A program made the position numbers and the translations under genes. Below are positions 61,279 to 64,000 of a stretch of DNA of 64,000 bases, in pieces. The notes below the pieces were generated by a model. The model was not told the origin of the DNA. It searched no databases and saw nothing but the letters and a program-made list of their open reading frames with translations. The stretch comes from Candidatus Cloacimonadota bacterium (GTDB lineage: Bacteria > Cloacimonadota > Cloacimonadia > Cloacimonadales > JAIOQZ01), in contig JAIOQZ010000027.1 in assembly GCA_021108395.1 (NCBI GenBank), forward strand, positions 1 through 64,000. Direction: 5' to 3'. Positions within the stretch are counted from its first letter, which is position 1, and each line of letters opens with the position of its first letter.

Positions 61279-62157
61279 TTAGAATGGCCTTTCGATGCTT
61301 TTTTTGTCGGGTGGGTGTTCGTTCTTTTCGTCAAGTTTCTCCTGTAATTGTGTAACAAATTTATTCATTTTGCCAGGGACAGGAGTTGTTATTGATTGCA
61401 ATGAAGACTCAAAGCCAGTGTACACTTCGTCAATCTTAACAAGTTTGTATTTCTTTTGTCCATCCACCTCAATCATTGCAAGATCATAAATCAACCAAGC
61501 GATATCAGATTGTTCCTTGTTTACTTTCTTCATTGGAGGCAATGTTTCATAGAAACTTTTCCCAAGTGCGACGGCACACTTTTTCTTCCAAGAATGCAGG
61601 ATACCACCCTTAAACAACAACTGGGGCACAAGGCGTTTTCGTGATGATGACAAGTAATCAGGTCGTGGGTATTTTGGTTGATTCGACCAATCCATATTCA
61701 TATGCCGAAGCGGATTTTGAATGTAATGTGCAAATGGCTCATGTACATTCCCTGAAATGTAAACAGCCTGCACTTCGAGAGCGCCAAAATCAGTTATTCT
61801 CCCGTTGCCATCATAAGCAACAAGAACTACATCAATATTTCCTGCAGACCTGCCATTCCCATCGTGTAACCGAACTTCAGTAAGTGAACTCCAAGCCGTT
61901 CCCTCTGGAAAAAAGAAGGAAGCTGCATCACTTGTGATTAACCAGTCTTCTCTGAATCGACTGGGACAGGTAATGACTGGTCCTCCCTTATGAAAAATGC
62001 TACATACTCCCAGTGGATCCTTTGCCTTATCCTTTGTACAATTGGGCACCCCATTGTTAAATGGGCAAAGACGCTGATTTCGAAACCGAACAGCCCTCTC
62101 TGTCTGATCAGATATCAAATGTCCAAATACTTCTGCAAGAGGTTGCTCATCTTTCAT
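61279..62157 (-). CDS. NotI-family type II restriction endonuclease
   Basis: The 292-residue protein resembles NotI-family enzymes. Four Cys at 31, 40, 52 and 64 ('RLCPF', 'NCTK', 'GVCS', 'ITCPSRF') match the Fe-binding Cys4 fold of NotI, and 'EVFGHLISDQ' matches its N-terminus. The PD-(D/E)XK active site is D109 in 'AGNIDVVLVAYD' with E128 and Q130 in 'GALEVQAVYISG'. It cuts DNA at a specific site and is protected by the D12-class methylase downstream. NotI itself recognises GCGGCCGC and pairs with a different kind of methylase, so this combination may have another site. Confidence 0.85.
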   Translation of the reverse strand: MKDEQPLAEVFGHLISDQTERAVRFRNQRLCPFNNGVPNCTKDKAKDPLGVCSIFHKGGPVITCPSRFREDWLITSDAASFFFPEGTAWSSLTEVRLHDGNGRSAGNIDVVLVAYDGNGRITDFGALEVQAVYISGNVHEPFAHYIQNPLRHMNMDWSNQPKYPRPDYLSSSRKRLVPQLLFKGGILHSWKKKCAVALGKSFYETLPPMKKVNKEQSDIAWLIYDLAMIEVDGQKKYKLVKIDEVYTGFESSLQSITTPVPGKMNKFVTQLQEKLDEKNEHPPDKKSIERPF

Positions 62158-62275
62158 GACGCTTTCCTTTCAGCTTCCGATAACAGTCGAAGCATGTATT
62201 ATTTCTATGACATCTTCGTATTTTGTGCCTACAAAACTCAATCGATTCTTTCAAGTCAAGCTATTAGAATAACCA

Positions 62276-63622
62276 CTACTTCCCCGTCAGCATCGTCTTG
62301 GCTTTGAGGCAGAGCTGCTGCGCCAGTTCCGGGGTGGCCGCCTCGACATACACCCGCACAATAGGCTCGGTGCCCGACTTGCGCAGGTGAACCCACCAGC
62401 CCTCGCCCAGCAGCTTGATGCCGTCTGTGCGGTCGGTGCGGTGGCCGACAGCGAACTTTTCGGCGCGTTTCATCACCTCGTCGAGCTGCTCCGGCGGTGC
62501 CACCACCTTGTCCTTGGCGAAGTGATAGTGCGGGATGGCCGCGACAAGCTCCGAGAGCGGCTTGCCGCTGGTGGCCATGTGCGCCAGGACGAGCGCTATG
62601 CCCACCGGCGCGTCACGGGTGGCGTGCACTGCCGGGCAGATGACCCCGCCGTTGCCTTCGCCCCCGATGGGCGCGTTCACCTCGAGCATCTTCTTGCCCA
62701 CGTTTATCTCGCCCACAGCCACGCGATGCACCTTCACGCCATAGCGGGCGGCAATGTCCTCGCCGGCCATGCTGGATGACAGGTTGGTGACGGTGTCGCC
62801 GGGCTGCTGCGACAGCACATAGTCCTCGGCCAGCAGCAGGGTGAACTCCTCGCCCACCGCGACGCCATGCTCGTCCACCAGCGCCAGGCGGTCAACGTCG
62901 GGGTCGGTGGCAAAGCCTACGTCGGCGCCGTACATACGAGCGGCGTCTTCGAGCTGGCTCAAGTTCTTGTTCAGCGGTTCCGGTTCGTGGGCGAAATGAC
63001 CGGTCGCCGCCTCGTTGATGGCGAGAATTTCGCAGTCGAACGCTTCGAGCAATCGCCGTACGATGGGGCCACCGGCGCCGTTGACGGTATCGAAGGCCAC
63101 CTTGAAACGGCGGGCGCGGATTTGCTCTACAGGCACAAGTGGCAACGTCAGGATGCGCTCGATATGCCTGCTCACAGCGTCGTCGTCGTGCGTGAGCGTT
63201 CCCGCATACTGCCATTCAGCCCAGTCCGGCTCGTTGTCAACCAGCGAGAGAAACTCGCGGGCACGCTCTGGAAAGAGGAACATGCCGTTCTTGTCGATAA
63301 ACTTCATCGCGTTCCACTGCGCCGGGTTGTGCGACGCGGTGATGGCGATGCCGCCGGCCGCCAGCAGGTCTTCGACCGCCAGCAAAACCGTCGGGGTACT
63401 TACCACGCCGAGATCAACAACCTCGCAGCCCACCGACAGCAGTCCCGACACAACCGCGTGAAACATGGCTGGGCCAGTGGTGCGGCTGTCGCGGCCCACC
63501 ACGATGCGGCCACGATCCTGGAACACGCCAAACGTGGCGGCGAAACGCAGGGCCACCTCGGGTGTGATACTGTCGCCAAAAATGCCTCGCACACCTGATA
63601 TGGACGCCATCAGCTTGCTCAT
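62276..63622 (-). CDS. phosphohexomutase (phosphoglucosamine/phosphomannomutase family)
   Basis: The 448-residue enzyme has all alpha-D-phosphohexomutase parts: 'ISGVRGIFG', the phosphoserine loop 'TASHNP' with S97, the metal loop as 'TDPDVDRLALVDE' (usually DGDADR), the sugar-binding 'GEGNGGVICPAVHATRDA' and the C-terminal phosphate-binding 'LRKSGTEPIVRVYVEAAT'. It interconverts sugar 1- and 6-phosphates; GlmM or ManB specificity cannot be told. The start overlaps the urocanase stop by 4 nt (ATGA), so it is the next gene in that operon. Confidence 0.94.
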   Translation of the reverse strand: MSKLMASISGVRGIFGDSITPEVALRFAATFGVFQDRGRIVVGRDSRTTGPAMFHAVVSGLLSVGCEVVDLGVVSTPTVLLAVEDLLAAGGIAITASHNPAQWNAMKFIDKNGMFLFPERAREFLSLVDNEPDWAEWQYAGTLTHDDDAVSRHIERILTLPLVPVEQIRARRFKVAFDTVNGAGGPIVRRLLEAFDCEILAINEAATGHFAHEPEPLNKNLSQLEDAARMYGADVGFATDPDVDRLALVDEHGVAVGEEFTLLLAEDYVLSQQPGDTVTNLSSSMAGEDIAARYGVKVHRVAVGEINVGKKMLEVNAPIGGEGNGGVICPAVHATRDAPVGIALVLAHMATSGKPLSELVAAIPHYHFAKDKVVAPPEQLDEVMKRAEKFAVGHRTDRTDGIKLLGEGWWVHLRKSGTEPIVRVYVEAATPELAQQLCLKAKTMLTGK

Positions 63623-64000
63623 ATGGTCTCCTTCGCCATTTCGTCAACCAGGCTCTCTACAAAGTTTTCTTTGGCCAGGTGCGGCTGCGTGATGTGCCCG
63701 CGACCCTCGTTGCGCACGTTCCAGTCGGTCACGGTGTCGATGGCGGGCTGGTTGCGCGCCCAGTTGCGCCGCGCAACGCCACCCATCACGTCCCACGACA
63801 GCGCGCTGAGAACGGCGTCTTCGGCGCGTTTCGAGCCGTCGAGCACCATGCCGTTGCCGCCGTTGCTGGCGCGGCCAATGCCCACGCCGCCGCCGTTGGA
63901 CAGCACCACAAGCGTCATGCCGCGAGCAATGTTGCCGCCAAAGCACTGCACCGACATGTCGGCGGTAACGTTGCTGCCGTCGTAAATGTTGGCTGTCTCG
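63619..64000 (-). CDS. hutU: urocanate hydratase, C-terminal part (runs off the window)
   Basis: The reading frame is open to the window edge at 64000; only about 126 C-terminal residues are here. 'ETANIYDGSNVTADMSVQCF', 'GGNIARGMTLVVLSNGGGVGIG' and 'LSWDVMGGVARRNWARNQPA' (read in parts) match the C-terminal NAD-binding and catalytic parts of HutU. It hydrates urocanate to imidazolonepropionate in histidine breakdown; FTCD at 36.5 kb works two steps later. An internal ATG at 63957 should not be taken as the start. Confidence 0.9.
   Translation of the reverse strand, partial: ETANIYDGSNVTADMSVQCFGGNIARGMTLVVLSNGGGVGIGRASNGGNGMVLDGSKRAEDAVLSALSWDVMGGVARRNWARNQPAIDTVTDWNVRNEGRGHITQPHLAKENFVESLVDEMAKETI

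Overview
The window looks like a chromosomal segment from a Gram-negative bacterium of the Fibrobacteres-Chlorobi-Bacteroidetes (FCB) superphylum, possibly Cloacimonadota or a relative. The support is two secreted proteins ending in the 'YPNPFNP' sorting/FlgD-like domain used by type IX secretion, a gingipain-like C25 peptidase, a PorV/UPF0164-like outer-membrane protein, an RND efflux system with a TolC partner, and amino-acid catabolism genes (urocanate hydratase, formiminotransferase-cyclodeaminase). The phylum is an inference. Most genes are GC-rich. A few islands are visibly AT-richer and look acquired: about 0-2.6 kb, 13.8-14.3, 50.3-52.5, 55.6-56.5 and 60.3-62.2 kb.

Layout. 0-8.2 kb (+): a C25 peptidase / beta-helix protein with a grafted FGE-domain tail, a small membrane protein, a PLP-binding YggS protein, an outer-membrane barrel, a BatA/VWA protein and a radical-SAM/SPASM protein. 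8.3-10.9 kb (+): Lon and a DUF4911-like small protein. 10.9-13.7 kb (-): a TldD/TldE-type protease pair. 13.8-17.1 kb: lipoprotein, membrane protein, secreted protein and a XerC/D recombinase. 17.1-24.2 kb (-): TetR regulator, TolC, HlyD adaptor, RND pump and patatin phospholipase as one cluster, with a promoter and a palindromic operator candidate ahead of it. 24.4-26.8 kb (-): a large lipoprotein with a clear terminator.

26.9-36.5 kb (-) is a housekeeping run: infC-rpmI-rplT-pheS-pheT-zapB-zapA-6S RNA-rny-ymdB-folD. It is headed by a leader carrying a terminator and a mutually exclusive 11-bp pairing (a likely attenuator). infC uses a non-AUG start, and PheT carries an inserted helix-hairpin-helix domain. 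36.5-43.0 kb (-): rpmE, YqhQ, RF1, CorC-like, guanine deaminase and FTCD. 43.1-47.1 kb (-): a 1320-residue secreted Ig-repeat protein.

47.4-52.5 kb (+): uvrA, then a TPR protein lying between the uvrA end and a degenerate copy of the uvrA tail, then an AT-rich two-gene cassette (DUF6978-like plus DUF1828/DUF1829). 52.6-55.3 kb (+): a second TldD/TldE pair. 55.4-56.7 kb: two inverted-repeat elements around an AT-rich cyclase-fold-like orphan gene. 56.7-60.2 kb (-): a C45-like Ntn hydrolase with a sorting domain, an uncharacterised conserved protein and an Amidohydro_3 enzyme. 60.3-62.2 kb (-): a NotI-family restriction endonuclease with a Dam-type adenine methylase. 62.3-64 kb (-): a phosphohexomutase and the C-terminal end of urocanate hydratase.

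The best candidates for something undescribed are the infC leader attenuator, the HhH insertion in PheT, the DUF6978/DUF1828-1829 cassette with the uvrA-tail duplication, the C25/FGE chimera, and the covarying intergenic repeat family.
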